Shown: positions 1 through 12,741, counted from the first letter of the stretch. The stretch is DNA of 64,000 bases from Heterocephalus glaber (GCF_000247695.1 NW_004624880.1:2256528-2320527), one strand, 5' to 3'. Notes: generated by a model not told the origin, from the sequence alone. Made by a program: numbers and translations.

Positions 1-1085
1 ACAACTAGGATAGGATTGGCATGGCAGAAGCAAAATCTTTATATGTAGATGAAATGATCATCTACAGAGAAAATAGTAAGAAATCTCTAGGAGCCCCTAT
101 AACTTGTACTTGAATTTAGCAGGATTAGAAAACACAAGGTATATATAAAAATTCAGGTCTGTGTATACTTGCTATAAATGAAGTAGTTCTTGTATTTTTA
201 TGACCATGTTTTATATTTCTCTAAAATTAATTCCTTACAGAAACTTTTACAGTGTGGATGTGAAAAAGAATGGTTTAATCCTAGGTTTCCTGGTAGCGCT
301 GATATCTTTGTCCTTTTGTTATAATAAGAATACTGAGAAATAGGGGAGAAGTTACTGGAAGAAAGTTACACATTGAATGAATGATAAAATAAAAACACGC
401 CCTGATTTCATCCTTTGGAGTTAGAAGCTGGCACTTAGAAATTTTTCAATGTTCTTACCTTTGGTACAATGATAGTGTAGAAGGAAGTCTCCATTTGGTA
501 AAGATGGAAGTGATAAGATTATCTGTAGCCTGTTTAGAAATAAATGACTCCCATTTTTAAAAAAATGTGTGTATGTAATTTGCTTTCTCCTAGGATGCAT
601 GCTTATGAGTTAAATGATATCATTTGACTCTTACAACATCTTAAAAATTGTTATGAAACATGATATGGGTTTTTAACATAGACTAATGTACTGTATATCC
701 CAAGATCAGCATTTGCTCTTGCGGTTGAGAATTTATAATTTCAGGCTGCTGTCCAGAGTGACATCTGTAGATGCCTGAGTTGCATGTAGACATGGATGTG
801 TTTGAGGCATAGAATATTAGTTGTTTCCTCTGCTCCTGGCTGCAAGGCTTGTTTTTTTTCTTTGTAAACTGATTTATCTTACAGTCTTCTCATGTAGACC
901 CTGTGTTTGATTTAGCAACAGGAAACCATTGCAGAAAGAAAGAATAGTCCCAGCGAGAAGTCACAGGCTCCCCCGCCTTTGCTTCAACTGTATGCTTAAA
1001 AATACGGTACAGTGCAGTGAGCCTAGGTCTTGTTAAAAAGTACAAGACCAGGATGCTGTACCCAAGTCTTGATTCCTCATCTTTT
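1..1085. other. downstream intergenic, no gene seen
   Basis: AT-rich single-copy-looking sequence with no repeat or conserved ORF that I recognise. It lies beyond the 3' end of UBASH3B; in human the next gene in this direction is CRTAM, from memory. Confidence 0.5.
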
Positions 1086-1100
1086 AAGAAAAAGTTTCTC

Positions 1101-1172
1101 GCTGGGGATTTAGCTTAGTGGTTTCGCTGCCTGCTGTGCAAGTGCAAGGACCCGAGTTTGATCCCCGGTACC

Positions 1173-1195
<23 letters not shown>
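1101..1195 (+). mobile_element. ID SINE with target-site duplication
   Basis: tRNA-Ala-like SINE with box A (TTTAGCTTAGTGG) and box B (GAGTTTGATCC), then an A-rich tail. It is flanked by the duplication agaaaaagtttctc at about 1087-1100 and 1197-1210. The subtype reads 'gtttcgctgcctgctgtgcaa', unlike mouse or rat ID. Confidence 0.9.
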
Positions 1196-1203
<8 letters not shown>

Positions 1204-1665
1204 GTTTCTCAGGATTCTCTCATCGCCGTTGGAAACTAAGTTGGGATTTGGATTTGCCTTTTCAGTTTTCTTTCACCTAAGTCTGGAGTCAAACTTTCAC
1301 CTTTGTTGCTAGAGGGATGAGGTGTGAGGTATTTTTTGCTCACCACTTCCTCCCCTGTAAACTCTAAAGCCATGTGTCTTCACCCTCATCCTTTCTTAGG
1401 TAGTCCCTGAGTGCCATGTGCCTACTTCCTAGTTCTCCCTATCTTACCTTCAGTGGTCTTACCTTAGCCCTATACTGCTGCACACAGAGCTCAACAATGG
1501 AGTCCCTCCTATGAGGTCATCTGTGGATAGGTCAGGTTGACTAAGTGGATTATCAGCTTCTGAGCTCGATTTCTAGCTCTGTGGCTGGAGGTGCCCAGCC
1601 CTGCATGGCCATATTTTACAAAACCTCTATTTGAGCCTGGAGTTACAGATTGTGACTGGTTTACG

Positions 1666-1860
1666 CAGTCATGCACTGCTTAACACAGGGACACATTCTA
1701 GGAAATGTGTCTAGGAGATCTCATTGTTGTGTGAACATCCCAGAGTATACCTATACTACTCCAGGTGGTATAGTTAGGCTATATTATGATCATAAGGAGT
1801 CACCATCATATATGTGGTCCCTCCTAGATCAAAACATCATTATGTCACAAAGACTGCATA
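1666..1860. mobile_element. TcMar-Tigger-like MITE
   Basis: About 195 bases begin CAGTCATGCACTGCTTAAC and end with an inverted, decayed version (..gtcacaaagactgca). The inner text resembles an old mammalian non-autonomous DNA transposon family. The family name is not certain. Confidence 0.6.
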
Positions 1861-2035
1861 TGAATACAGAATATGTGACCTTCATCATCATCTCCATGCC
1901 TGAGCCCATGAATTAATTATTCATGCCAAAGCAGGAGTGACCAAATGTGCAGCAAAAGATCAAGGAGCAGCCACAGGCATCTACTGAAGCACACACAGAT
2001 AAAACTAGTACACTGAAGAATCCTTGGTCTTTTGA

Positions 2036-2187
2036 AGCTGGGCATGGTGGCATATGCTTTTAATCTCAGCATCTGAGAGGCTGAGGCAGGAGGATCACTG
2101 AGACTTCAAGGTAGGCCTGGGCTTCATAGTGAGTTCAAGGCCAGTCTGAACTACCTAATGAGACCTTGTCTCAAAAAACCTACAACA
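2036..2187 (+). mobile_element. B1-like SINE with target-site duplication
   Basis: 7SL-derived text (gctgggcatggtggcatatg ... gaggctgaggcaggaggatc) with an inner near-duplicate (cctgggcttcatagtgagttc / ccagtctgaactacctaatgag). The duplication agaatccttggtcttt lies at about 2018-2034 and 2192-2208. Confidence 0.9.
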
Positions 2188-2209
2188 AAAAAGAATCCTT
2201 GGTCTTTCC

Positions 2210-4280
2210 CAAGATTTTGGAATTGCGTGTGATCTTTACATCTGTAAGAGATCATCATGGTAGACTGAAAAAAAGAATATGGTATTCTTTCTTTTTACTG
2301 TCTAAATATCCAAGTCCATGTATGTAATAAAATTAAAACTAAGGCAGAACAAGTCTATACTACAGAGACCTCAAACTTGATGTGTCCAACTGAAACTCAT
2401 TCTTTCTCCTGTACCCTATGCCCCTCCCAGACCCAATATAGATACACTACCTCCTCCATTTAGCATTTCTTTATATAAATTAATGTCACCACCAGCCACT
2501 GAATACCAGATATTTGACAGCCATCCCAGTCCCTTCTCTCTCCCAAACATCTCTTTAATGAACTTGTTCTGCCTTTTTTTCCTTACTACACATTACTTAT
2601 TTATTCCTTACTATTTCTGTTTAAGTTGAGGCCTCCATCATTTCTTTCTTGGGCCATTGCAATAACTACCTTCTATGCTCTCCTTCCTCTAATTTATCAT
2701 CTTTATCTGCTTCCAGAGCTGCAGTTTAAGAGTATACATTTGATCATGTCTCTCCCTTCATTAAAATATTTGCTATGGCTCCCATTTCCTATAGGAATCA
2801 GGCCAAAATTCCCAATGAGTTTTCTTCTATGTTCTCCCCAGTATCATCTACTGATACACCTTTCCAAATACTCCATGAAAACAGTCACTTGCTGTGTCCT
2901 GAAAGTTCCAGGCTCTAAAGATATTTAGCCTTTGCTATGTGTACTCTTAGACTAGAACACTTTTTTATCTCTTCCAAGACTCAACGTGAAGACTCAACTT
3001 ACATTATATCCTTTCTATCAAAACTTCCCAACTGGCCTTTTGTCTTACCCCAACACCTCACCATGACTTACTCTCTGCTCTAGAGAATATAAGTCTGCTA
3101 CATCACTCAGCACGTTACTTTTACATGTGCATTTTTGTGGATAGAGTACAAACTTTTCATGGAAAAAATTGCTCATCATTCATTTATTTTACATTCCTAA
3201 TGGCTAGTGCAGAATAATATTTGATATTTTTAAAATTAATAAGTAAAATGAATAAATATATATCTTCAGAGATAAATATTTTAATATAATGCAATTTTGC
3301 TTTACAATTATTATATCAAAAATAATTGCTAGAGCTAAATTAAAAACAAAAACACACAATGAGTAAATTCTTAAGCCAGAATCCTACTTACATAACTATT
3401 ATGAAGTAGTAAGCAAAAGTGTGTTCCAATTCAGATCATCAGAAAACGAGAATTTTCTTGCCTCAGCCTCTGGAGTCCTGGGATTACAGTTGTGAGCCAC
3501 CATGCCCAGCTTGTTTTAGGTTTAGTATATGTGCTGCTGCAGTGAGCACAATTTAGGTTTATCTTAAAGTACAAACTTTGCTGTTTATTTAAAAACTGAC
3601 TTCTATATGTTTTGTGAGGCAAAAATTCAAAGCCTGAAAAAGTTAAGGTCAGTTAAAGGTTTTAAACTTTGGAATAATTGAAATCATTCTCATTTTAGCT
3701 ATCTAAATAGTACTCTTTCTGAATGGTTCTTTAAGCCACTCATTGAAGAAACTAGTATTATTCATTACCAAAATTGAATCCTTGTTAAGTGCCTTGGGCA
3801 TAGGGGCCAAAAAAGGAGAGCACTAACTGAAGTGTGTAAAATAGGGAATTGAAATACTATGTAAAATAGGAAATGTCATTTTTTAAAACACCATCCTTCA
3901 GTTACCACTCTATAATCACTGCGCATTTAGAAGAGGTTGTTTCATGAAACAGAACTACAGGTTTAGTATTTGGAAACAAGCAAACATACAGTTACCAAGC
4001 ATGGATATAAGTGACTTCTTTTGTACACATCTGAAGCAGGGTACCACCAGAGCCCCAGGGACACTAGAGGACGTCTCCTGTTACCCGTACCCCCACTTTT
4101 GGGTAGGAATAACTTGACCTGAGTTTAAAGGTAAATATGTCTTCTTTCATTTTCATAATAGTAGATTAGAATTAAACTTCAAGAAAAGAAATTAGAGGAA
4201 AATGTAAAATCTAACTGACTTTTGTAAAATAAGCATGGTTTTCACTGGGCTCATTATGTCTGAACTAAATATGAGTGATA
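2210..4280. other. intergenic, only a B1 fragment seen
   Basis: AT-rich sequence without a credible gene. A minus-strand B1 fragment (cctcagcctctggagtcctgggattacag) lies at 3452-3513. Confidence 0.5.
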
Positions 4281-4289
4281 TAACACTTT

Positions 4290-4440
4290 ACCATTTTCAA
4301 AGTGCTTTCACATTTTAAATTAGATCCTTATAATAATCCAGGGAGTATGGTAGATCAAGTTGCAGAAACAGAGTGTCAGAGAAATTAAATTATTTGGTTA
4401 AATCTTATACAGCAAGAAGTTTAAAATCCAAAACCGATAC
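4290..4440 (-). repeat. MIR SINE relic
   Basis: Diverged MIR-like text on the minus strand: a 'cactttaccattttcaaagtg' start, then 'gatccttataataatccag' and a pattern typical of MIR. Old and weak. Confidence 0.4.
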
Positions 4441-4847
4441 TCTTTCAGCTGGTCATATATCAAAAGACAGAGCCTCAGAAGCCGGCTACATTTTTCTGTA
4501 ACATAGATCCCACAGACATGCACAATGTCCCTTATTATACCCTTTGGGAATTGAATAAGAGATTAAATAAATATTTAAATAAATAGAGTAACCTCTCTGA
4601 TTAGCGATTGCCTGACTTGTCTTTCATAGTAGGTCCAACATGAGTGCACCTGACAGACTGATGAGTACATTTGGCAAAATATTAAGTCAGCTGAGTGATA
4701 AAGACATTCAATCTAAGTCCTTACCTCGTAAGGGGAGCCAAGACAGCAGGCTGAGAACTCTCCACCACATGTTGTGCTGTGCCACTGAGACCCTGTCAAC
4801 TTCCTCTAGACTCTGAAACAAATGTGGGAGAGTCGTTTCTTCTCTTT

Positions 4848-4930
4848 TCTTTTTTTGGTTCAGGGATCGAACTTGGGACCTTGTGCTTGTGAAGCAGGAG
4901 CCAGAACAACTGAGCTAAATCCCTAGCCCA
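4848..4930 (-). mobile_element. ID SINE
   Basis: Reverse ID: T-rich tail, ggttcagggatcgaacttgg, then cagaacaactgagctaaatccctagccc. It is close to the other young ID copies of the window. Confidence 0.85.
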
Positions 4931-5360
4931 AGTTCTTTCTTTTGAAGAAGGCGGAGGAAGGGGCTCTGTGACCTCACGTGTGTCAACTCCTCCATCTACT
5001 CTGGGAGGTTCCTCTGACTTAGCTGCCCCCAAAATATCTCCTGGTGGAACATTTTGGGGACCACAGTGTCAACTCAATTGTGGAGAAGTGTGAGTGATGT
5101 GTTAGTGACCACACGTGGGTAGTGCTACTAAGTCAACTAAGTGCAAGTCTTGTGTGGGGAGAAAGAGTGGGAAGAACGCTAAGAGGTTTCTGTATAGTGA
5201 TGTCACCCCTATTTTTACTTTTCTACTTATTAGATAATTATAATTAGGTAAATTTTATGTAACCTTTGTGAATATTTTATATTTATAACTCTGGCAACAA
5301 CTTTTGATGGTTATCAGGGGCCAAATTCATTCATTCATATATGTACTTATATTTGAAATC

Positions 5361-5416
5361 TGCATATTCATCCATCCATCCATCTGCCCATCTGTCCATC
5401 CATCCATCCATCTCTC
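5361..5416. repeat. (CCAT)n simple repeat
   Basis: Imperfect catc/ccat tetranucleotide array. Confidence 0.85.
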
Positions 5417-5723
5417 CACTTATTTTTCCATCTAGCATTCACCTTTCTAAGACATGATTAAATGTAAAACATAAATCTCTTGGGTTTTTTTTAAGATGCC
5501 AACATTTTATTTTTTCAATATATATTTTTATTAGAGTATATTAGTTTTACAAAATTTTGGGTTTCACTGAGGCATTTTCATACATGTATATGACATATTT
5601 AATCATATCCATGCCCCCATTATGCTCTCTTATACCCCTTTTTTATCTTCCCCTTATTCCTCTCCTTTTTAAATTTTTCATGCTATATTGAAGATTGACC
5701 CTGGGTGTTTCAGACTGAGCTTC

Positions 5724-5748
5724 TTTTCTTTCTTTCTCTTTCTTTTTT

Positions 5749-5808
<60 letters not shown>

Positions 5809-5815
5809 TTCTTCT
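5724..5815. repeat. (CTTT)n microsatellite
   Basis: A long CTTT array directly abuts the poly(T) end of a minus-strand B1, so it probably grew from the SINE tail. Confidence 0.9.
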
Positions 5816-5845
5816 CTCTCTTGAGACAGGGTCTTGCTAGATTGC

Positions 5846-6500
5846 TGTGGTAGAATGACTGGTGGTCAACTTGTAACACCCAGCTAAACTGAACCAGCTT
5901 GGTCTGGGTGTGGAAGACCCATCTGAGGACTGTTGCCAATAACCATAAAAAGAGAACCGAAGGGGAAGATTATGGGCTGTTGATTTTCTAGGAGAAGCTT
6001 GCTGCAGTTGGTTTTCCTGCCTTGAACTTGGTTGTACTCATCAGAGGAGGAGCTCTGGCCCTCGGTGTCGCTGGGAATGGCCACTGTTCTTGTTCAGGGG
6101 CGTTCTGATCCTCACTGTGAGCATCACTTCCTGACTCCAGTATAGATCCCTCAGCCTGGTGGTACAGATCCTTCACCCTCACTGGTGCAGGTTTTCTGGC
6201 TTCCACCACTGGCCTTTGGACTTCCCAGGTGCAGATCCTCAATATGGACAAGCATGAGACATTGCTGTGGGTTTTGGCCACTGGCTAGACTTGTGGGGGA
6301 CATTGCCTTGGACTCTAGGCCTTCAGCTGGACTTGTGTGGGACATTACTGTGGGACCTAGGCCTTTGGCTGGATTCTTTGGGCCTCTAGTGTACTGCTAA
6401 TCTCTTGCATTCCTCTGAATTTGATTTTTTTGGGTGACTATTATAAAATAATCCTATAAGTCATCTGTCCTGTAAATCTATTCCCTTATAAAACCCTGAC
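5846..6500. mobile_element. probable solo LTR of an endogenous retrovirus-like element
   Basis: About 655 bases start TGTGGTAGAATG and end CCCTGACTACA (TG...CA), interrupting a B1. A TATA-like 'ttataaaacc' lies near the right end and the middle holds a tandem repeat. No retroviral gene is visible. I could not find a clean target-site duplication, and the family is not recognised. Confidence 0.5.
6258..6382. repeat. three ~42-base tandem units inside the LTR-like block
   Basis: Units begin 'gacattgctgtggg', 'gacattgccttgga' and 'gacattactgtggg' at 6258, 6299 and 6341 with lengths 41, 42 and 42. They share 'ggcc..tggct.ga.ttgt.tgg'. Similar degenerate text precedes them. Confidence 0.85.
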
Positions 6501-7111
6501 TACAACTGTTGCCTAGACTGGGGCTTGAACATTCTCCTGCCTCAGCTTCCCATAGTGTTAGGATTATAGGCATGCACCACCATGCCTGGCTCTTTCTCTT
6601 ATCTAAGTCTCCCTTCTACATTCATATCATCACTTGTAAAAAATTTTTTATATTCCACATATTAGGGAAAACATGCAATATTGTCTTTCTGAATCTGTCT
6701 TATTTTGTTTAGCATGATGATCTCCAGTTCCACGTATATTCCTGCAAATGGGATAATTGCACTATTCTTTATGGCTGAATAATACTCATTATGTATGTAG
6801 ATCACATTTTCTTTATCCATTTTTCTGTCTATGGAAGCCTAGGCTGATTCCATGTCTTGGCTACTGTGAACTGTACTTCAGGAAATATGGGTATGCATGT
6901 ACAGTATCTCTACAGTATACTGACTTTAAGTCCTTTGGATGTGTACTACAGAATGGCATAGATGGATCATATGGTCTTTCTATTTTTAGTTTTTTGAAGA
7001 CCTCCATACTTATTTCCACAGTGGCTATACTAATTTACATAACCCATCAGCAGCATCAAAATGTTCCTTCTTCCCTCATCCTCACCAGCATTTATTGTCT
7101 TTTGTATTCTT

Positions 7112-7193
7112 TTTTTTTGGTACTCGGAGATCAAACTCAGGACCTTGCACCTGCAAGATAGGCACAGGGTCACTGAGCTAAATCCCCAGCCCC
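7112..7193 (-). mobile_element. ID SINE inside L1, target-site duplication
   Basis: Reverse ID (ggtactcggagatcaaactc ... actgagctaaatccccagccc). The duplication gtcttttgtattctt / gtcttttgtactctt is at 7097-7111 and 7194-7208. Confidence 0.9.
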
Positions 7194-7399
7194 TGTCTTT
7201 TGTACTCTTAATGATAGTTATTCTGACTAGGGTGAGATAAAAATCACAAAAGGGGTGAAATGGAATCTCAACTTAGCTTTGATGGCTAAAGATGTTAAAC
7301 ATTTTTTATATACTTATTGGCCTTTTGTACTTTTCTTGAAAAGTGTTCTGTTCAGTTCATTTGCCCTTTTTTTGATAAATTCCTTGTTTTACATAGATT

Positions 7400-8990
7400 A
7401 TCTGGTGGGGGGAGATAATGTGCAAATAAACAAGTTTGATTCATTTAATTCTCATTAAGCAGGCCAAGTGATAGACTTTATTTCATTTGAAACGGGTTGT
7501 CAAGTAGTGAGTGAACAAAAGAATTAATTGACTGACCATTTGAAGAGGTAAACATACTCTTTTGTTCTGAACCCTGAAAGGATGGTTGACTTCTCATTTT
7601 TCCAAAGTAGTAAAGAAGATCTTACTTTGAATTGTGCTTTGGGTGACAGTGAGTGTACCTTATCCACCTACAGGTATGATGTTCAATTGGCTGAAAACCT
7701 TGCCCAAAGTTGCATAGCCCACTGGACTCAGAGACAGGAAACACTGCAAGGCAGGCTGGTGGGTGACGTGCCTTGTGGTTTGCACAGTCCTTCCTACTCT
7801 CTTATCAACCCATGCTCAGCCTGCAGCCCATGGTGTGCACAACGTGGAGGGTGGCTGATTGTGGCTGCTTGAGGCAAATGGAGAGAAAAGATGAGGTTGG
7901 AGTGTAGTGGTCAGGGAGTGAGCTGCTTACTTTCCAATTGAAACGTGTCTCCTGACCACTTTGTAGGGAGGAGGTCTCACAACTGAGTAGGAGAGGAAAA
8001 GCTAATTTTCCTTCTACCTTTCTGAGTTCCTAGCTGCTACCTCAATAAATGAAAAGATTAAGGAGAAAACCAAGCAATATCATGTATGTTTCATATATGC
8101 ATGGAAGATACATTGAGAATGAATAGTTCTCAAAGAGGTGGTTTAGAATTCTGCCCTATGTAGTATTTTAAACAAAGAACAATGGAGTTTTAGAGAAGTG
8201 GTAACACAGAGGAAAAGATCTTGAGTCTTTAGGAATGGCAAATTTGTTAGAAACTGAAGTTTGTAATGTACATCCCTCTGGTGCCCTCTCCAGACTGATA
8301 AGGATCTTAAGTTTTCTCCAGTAATCAACCTTCATCCTTGGTAGAGAGGGGAGAAGGACATCTTAGTAAATGTATGTCCTGCTTTTAAGCAAGCAAGGGG
8401 AGGGCAGAGAGCTCTTCTTACACCTTCTTTTTCCCAATTGCCTTCAGTTCAAAATAATTCTTATATCAAAGCAGCACATTTTGGGGTGGCACATTCTGCC
8501 GTCCTTCAACTGACCACCAATTTGCCGTTTTGCTTCATATTTCAGGAGGTCCTTATATTCTGTTTCATTACTAACAGGACACAATATTTGATGGGTAGTG
8601 AAAAGATAGATTTTAGAAATATAAACATCTTCTCTATTTCCCATCATCACCTGGATTGTGTGTGGGCAGATTGAAAAGGGATACTAACTAGGCCAGTGGT
8701 GGACTACTTTAGGGGTCAAAACAAATAGGGGGTTTCCCATGTGTAGAAGACATTGGGGTTTTTATTGCAATTACTAGACAGCCCTAAACTTTCTTCTTGA
8801 TCTTTCACCACTCTTGTGGGGGAATCGTGGCCTTTCCCAAGGCCAGGGAAAAAGGTGGACTTGCCTCATTTCCTGGCAGATGCCACTGCTAATTCCCTGC
8901 CACTGCAGCAGGATTCTTTGAGCACTGTTGTAAAATATACCAAGGAGTTTCTAAGCCATACCAGCAACCTTTGAAATTAGTTATTGATTC
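7400..8990. other. intergenic, nothing recognised
   Basis: No credible gene or repeat seen. Confidence 0.4.
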
Positions 8991-9004
8991 AGAAAAAAGT
9001 TTCC

Positions 9005-9215
9005 TAGGAGCCACAGAGCTTGGTGGGATGAACACAGGTGTGGGAGGCAGACAGGCCCTGGCTTGTCACCTGGACTTTGTCTCTAGCTCCTGTGTAAACT
9101 TAGCACATCATTTGCCTCCTCTTATCAATTCCCTCAGCTGTAAAATGGAGACAATAGCTAAATGCTAAGGTGACTGGGAGGTTTGAATAGAACCCAGGAC
9201 CTAAAGCACCTGCAG
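9005..9215 (+). repeat. MIR SINE
   Basis: Typical MIR layout: 'ggcttgtcacctggactttg' start, then 'cctcagctgtaaaatggaga', followed by 'aatagctaaatgctaaggtgac'. An ancient mammalian SINE. Confidence 0.7.
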
Positions 9216-9219
9216 TGTG

Positions 9220-11030
9220 TTACATAAAAGAACCTACTTAAACACACAGACCTAGGTGGCCAGGGCTGGACCTCAGGAAACGTGATAAGTTTGGGTTTGC
9301 TTGGAAAATGAGAGGGACAGCTAAGTCCCTTGAGACTGCCTAGAAATCTGTCTTGTGAACCTGGGCTTTCACAGAGATAGGTTCTTTAAATTGATCAAAT
9401 GGGGCATGCTAGACACAACATCATTCTGGGGTTGCTTTCAGAAGGAATCCAGCTTAATGCAAAGGCCACTGTCAAGTCCCAGCTCATAGAACTTTGTGGG
9501 GATGGGTGATTATCCCTTGTGTCTTTCCCTGTATATGAGGGGATTAGAGGAAAGTCATGGTGTCTCCTCCTTGTTCTGAAAACCCAAGCATCTCCCAGGT
9601 ACTTCAGGCTTCTGCAATATTTTTAAAACATTTTAAACTACTATCCAGATTCTGGAATTAGGCTGGAATGGTGAAATATCAGGTAGCTCCAGCCTATTGC
9701 CCTGCTAGGAAAATAGCAACCACTAAGTATTGGAGAATGATGAATAAGTTCATGACCTCGAGATCTTAGTTTCTTTCATACAATGAGTTAATTATACCTG
9801 ATTTTTTTACCCTGTAAAATTGTTATGAGGTTTAAGTGAAAACTTTTTAAAATTATTAAGAGTTATACAGAACGAAGGTGATGATCATTAAGAGGGGGGC
9901 TCTTAAGCACACCACAAAATTCAACCAACAATCTCGCTTTTATCTTTCCCCTCTTACTACAGAAACTCACTTCCGGGGAGAAGAGTGGTACAATCTCCAT
10001 ACGAATGATGACATTTTCATTTCTCTTCCCAGATATTCCCCATAGAAGAGTGGGGTGGCTCCATGTAAGATTTCATTTTGGCCTTAGCAATGAAATTTTC
10101 TATTTATTAGCATGAAGCATTTTATTATCATTAACATGTAGTATTAGATATTTTATATGTATTATTCCATTTGATTCTCATAACCATACTGGCAAAAATA
10201 AATCATTATTATGCCTATTAGACAAGGGAAATGAGGTAAGGGCATCCTGTGAGCAGCTAAGCCTGGATCCCAACCAACTCTGTTTGACTGAATGTTGTTC
10301 TTAATACAGCATGACATTCTTCTTGGTGACACACAGACCTTTAGGACTGCCCCAAGAACGCAACAGCAACTGGCAAGCTAAATAAACTATGGCATCTTTC
10401 CGTGGCCAGGAGCAAGCCATCTGGGTTTCACATGTGTATTTCTGGCAAAATGAAGTATTCTGTGTGGTCAGGAGGAAGGTTTTTCTTTTTTTTCTGGTCC
10501 TCAAACAACTTTCAAAAACACCACCGTCACATTTTGCTGATTTAAGCTTAAACAAATCCAAAGTACACTGACTGATTTTCTCTGGATGTGCAGGCAGCCT
10601 TTGCATACATCACAAAAGGCCAAAATGAGTTTGGGAATCTGTCAAGCAGAGAGCAGCTGAGAACCAGCCAGAAGGCTAAACATAGCCTGGCCTTTTGTCA
10701 GATTCCAGCATTAGCTGTTACGTATCCTCAGGAAGCCAGCCCTGCCAGGGGAGTGGATGGTTGTGTCAATGAAAATCTGTATTCACATCCTGGGCACAAA
10801 TTTGCATTCAAGGCCTATTTTTAAGTCTTATTAGCCTAACATCTAATTACTTTGAAAATGCATTCTATGGTTGTAGTAATGTAGAATAGAGTTTGAGGTG
10901 GATTTGCCCCCTCTTCCCCAAATTCTTGCTTTGTGGAGCAGATCTAGTGCACTTCTTTGAGGTATGTATTGATGAGGAATGAAGACTCCCATGGTGCTCT
11001 GGACATCCTACCCCAAAATATGGTGCCTTG
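9220..11030. other. intergenic, no gene seen
   Basis: No conserved ORF recognised. The stretch 10170-10270 has MIR-like traces. Confidence 0.4.
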
Positions 11031-11035
11031 GCATA

Positions 11036-11316
11036 TTGAAAAAAAAATTTGGTGCTACTGGAGATTGAACCCAGGGCTTTTACAATGAGCTGCATCCCCA
11101 GCCCTTTTCCAACTGATTGATTGATTGACTGACTGACTGTGGTACTTGGGATTGATCCCAGGACCTTCACTTCGAGCTAGCCCTTTGTTGTTGTTGTTCT
11201 GTGAGACAGGGTCTTGTTGACTTGCTAAGGTGCCAAGGCTGGGCTCCAACTTGCAGTTCTTCTACCTCAGACTTCCCGAGTGCTGGGATTACAGGTGTAC
11301 ATCACCATGCCCAGAT
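11036..11316 (-). mobile_element. B1-dID-type composite SINE
   Basis: On the plus strand two reverse ID-like monomers (11040-11104 and 11138-11184) are followed by a reverse B1 (11196-11316: gagacagggtcttgttgac ... gtgctgggattacaggtgt). Read on the minus strand this is B1 then ID. The extra ID may be a separate insertion. Confidence 0.7.
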
Positions 11317-11523
11317 GTATGTTGAGTATTTTAAGCTGAAGGGATTTGAGAAAATAGAAGCTAGAAGGTCACCCTGACTCTGCCAAACCGTACTCTTCTC
11401 CCTGAAGCAGTTGTGTGTGAGAAGAGCCCTCCCTGCACCTGGACAAGAGGAGCACCCTTGAAAATAGAGGAACAGTGAGTGGAATCCAAACAGGCCTGTT
11501 TCCCTGGTTTATTCCCATTTTAT

Positions 11524-11615
11524 TTTTATTTATTTATTTTTTGGCTATCAGGAATCAAACTCAGGGCTTCGAACTTGCCAGGCAGGTGCTGTGCTACTGA
11601 GCTATATCCCTGGCC
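11524..11615 (-). mobile_element. ID SINE with target-site duplication
   Basis: Reverse ID (ggctatcaggaatcaaactc ... gctactgagctatatccctgg). The duplication tattcccatttta is at 11510-11522 and 11617-11629. Confidence 0.88.
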
Positions 11616-11703
11616 GTATTCCCATTTTAGATCATCTTCTTCATTTTCTATTTCTCCGTGGCTACCTACTCTTCATCAAACTTAGTATAAAAATATTCAG
11701 GCT

Positions 11704-11835
11704 TAGCCTGTGCATGGTGATGCCTGCCTGTCATCCTGGCATGCACTAAGGAGGGTGAGGCAGGAAGATTCCAAGTTTGAGGCCAGTCTGGGAAACTTAG
11801 CATGACCCTGTCCCCCACCTCCTCCACCAAAAAGG
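11704..11835 (+). mobile_element. B1-like SINE
   Basis: Diverged B1: gtgcatggtgatgcctgcctg ... gaggccagtctgggaaactt ... gaccctgtccc. Confidence 0.8.
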
Positions 11836-11839
11836 CTTA

Positions 11840-12724
11840 ACTGTTTATTCAGATCTTTATTTCCTTAGGAAGTTTCCCATGTCATGGAAAACTTAAATGT
11901 GTATTTTTTTTCTTGTTATTTGTTATAGGCACCTCAGCCATGAACCTAGGATTGGTGCAAGTGTTACTGGCCACGTAGGTCCATGTGCTCACTGATCAAA
12001 TCAAAGGAGGCCATTTATTCTGTTAAAAAGGAAAAAGGACTTATTCAAAGGTAGCTCCCAGAAGATGGAGGGGTCTCATCACCCAAACAGCCATCGCCTC
12101 CTCGTGCATAGGTGTGGTAGCGTCTGTGACAGCAAGAACAGTGACCAAGGAAATAGAATAAGACAGACATGATGAGGCTTGTTTCAACCCTTCCTGAACC
12201 CAGACCTTTCCTCCCTTCCCTGCTGTGGAAATGAAAGCAAAAGGGACCTCGGGGGTGCCGCCATCTGCACATTCTATTGGTTCAACTGGGCTGAGGAGAG
12301 GCGGGGGTGGCAGTTTATGGCCTGGGCCTGCAGAAGTTTAGAGAAGCCATTTGTCAATAAAGGAAAAACAAACAAACAAACAAACAAAAATAACTTTAAA
12401 AAGTTGCGTTTTCCAGTGCTGGTTACAGAAGAAAAGTTACTTTGTGTTCCCAGCGGTTTGCACATGGGAAAAAGTGGAAGCGTTTTAGAGCCTGCTTTGT
12501 TAGCCACCCCTCTGGTCTGGATGACCAGAGTGAACAGAGACCCACACAGCTGCCCTGCGTCCTCTACCTTCCGAGAGTTAGCAGCAAGTGTCCCTCAGGC
12601 CCACTGAGAGAAGAATCACACTTTTAATGGACATTCCCAAAATCATAATGACCACAGTGACTTCTGGGAGCATGATAGCAAAAGACACCACTCAGAATTT
12701 AATATGTGATTGCTCTGGATTAAC
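11840..12724. other. sequence just past the 3' UTR, no gene seen
   Basis: No repeat recognised. It includes another AATAAA on the minus strand at 12012-12017, so the transcript may extend this far. Confidence 0.4.
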
Positions 12725-12741
12725 TGAGGATGCAGTTTCTC

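Larger units (their letters stand above)
5816..6592 (-). mobile_element. B1 SINE split by an LTR-like insert
   Basis: The 3' part of a reverse B1 (gagacagggtcttgctagattg) is at 5821-5842. The rest (gttgcctagactggggcttgaa ... caccaccatgcctggc) is at 6508-6592. About 660 bases have been inserted between them. Confidence 0.65.
5487..7395 (-). mobile_element. L1 fragment(s), minus strand, with several insertions
   Basis: T-rich sequence at 5487-5715 and L1 3'-end-like text at 6600-7395 (antisense to the ORF2 end: 'tttatggctgaataatactca', 'tccacagtggctatactaatt'). In between lie a CTTT microsatellite, a B1 and an LTR-like block, and an ID sits inside the right part. Whether the left and right parts are one element is not certain. 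Confidence 0.6.

Noticed and set aside
4035..4090. CTCF-like motif near 4065 (cactagaggacgtc)
   Set aside because: Only about 10 of 14 core positions fit, too weak to call.
5361..5416. CRISPR-like spaced repeats
   Set aside because: Simple CCAT tetranucleotide array without spacers, in vertebrate DNA.
6185..6400. Short repeat-like protein on the plus strand
   Set aside because: Arises from the 42-base tandem units of the LTR-like block; no start context or homology.
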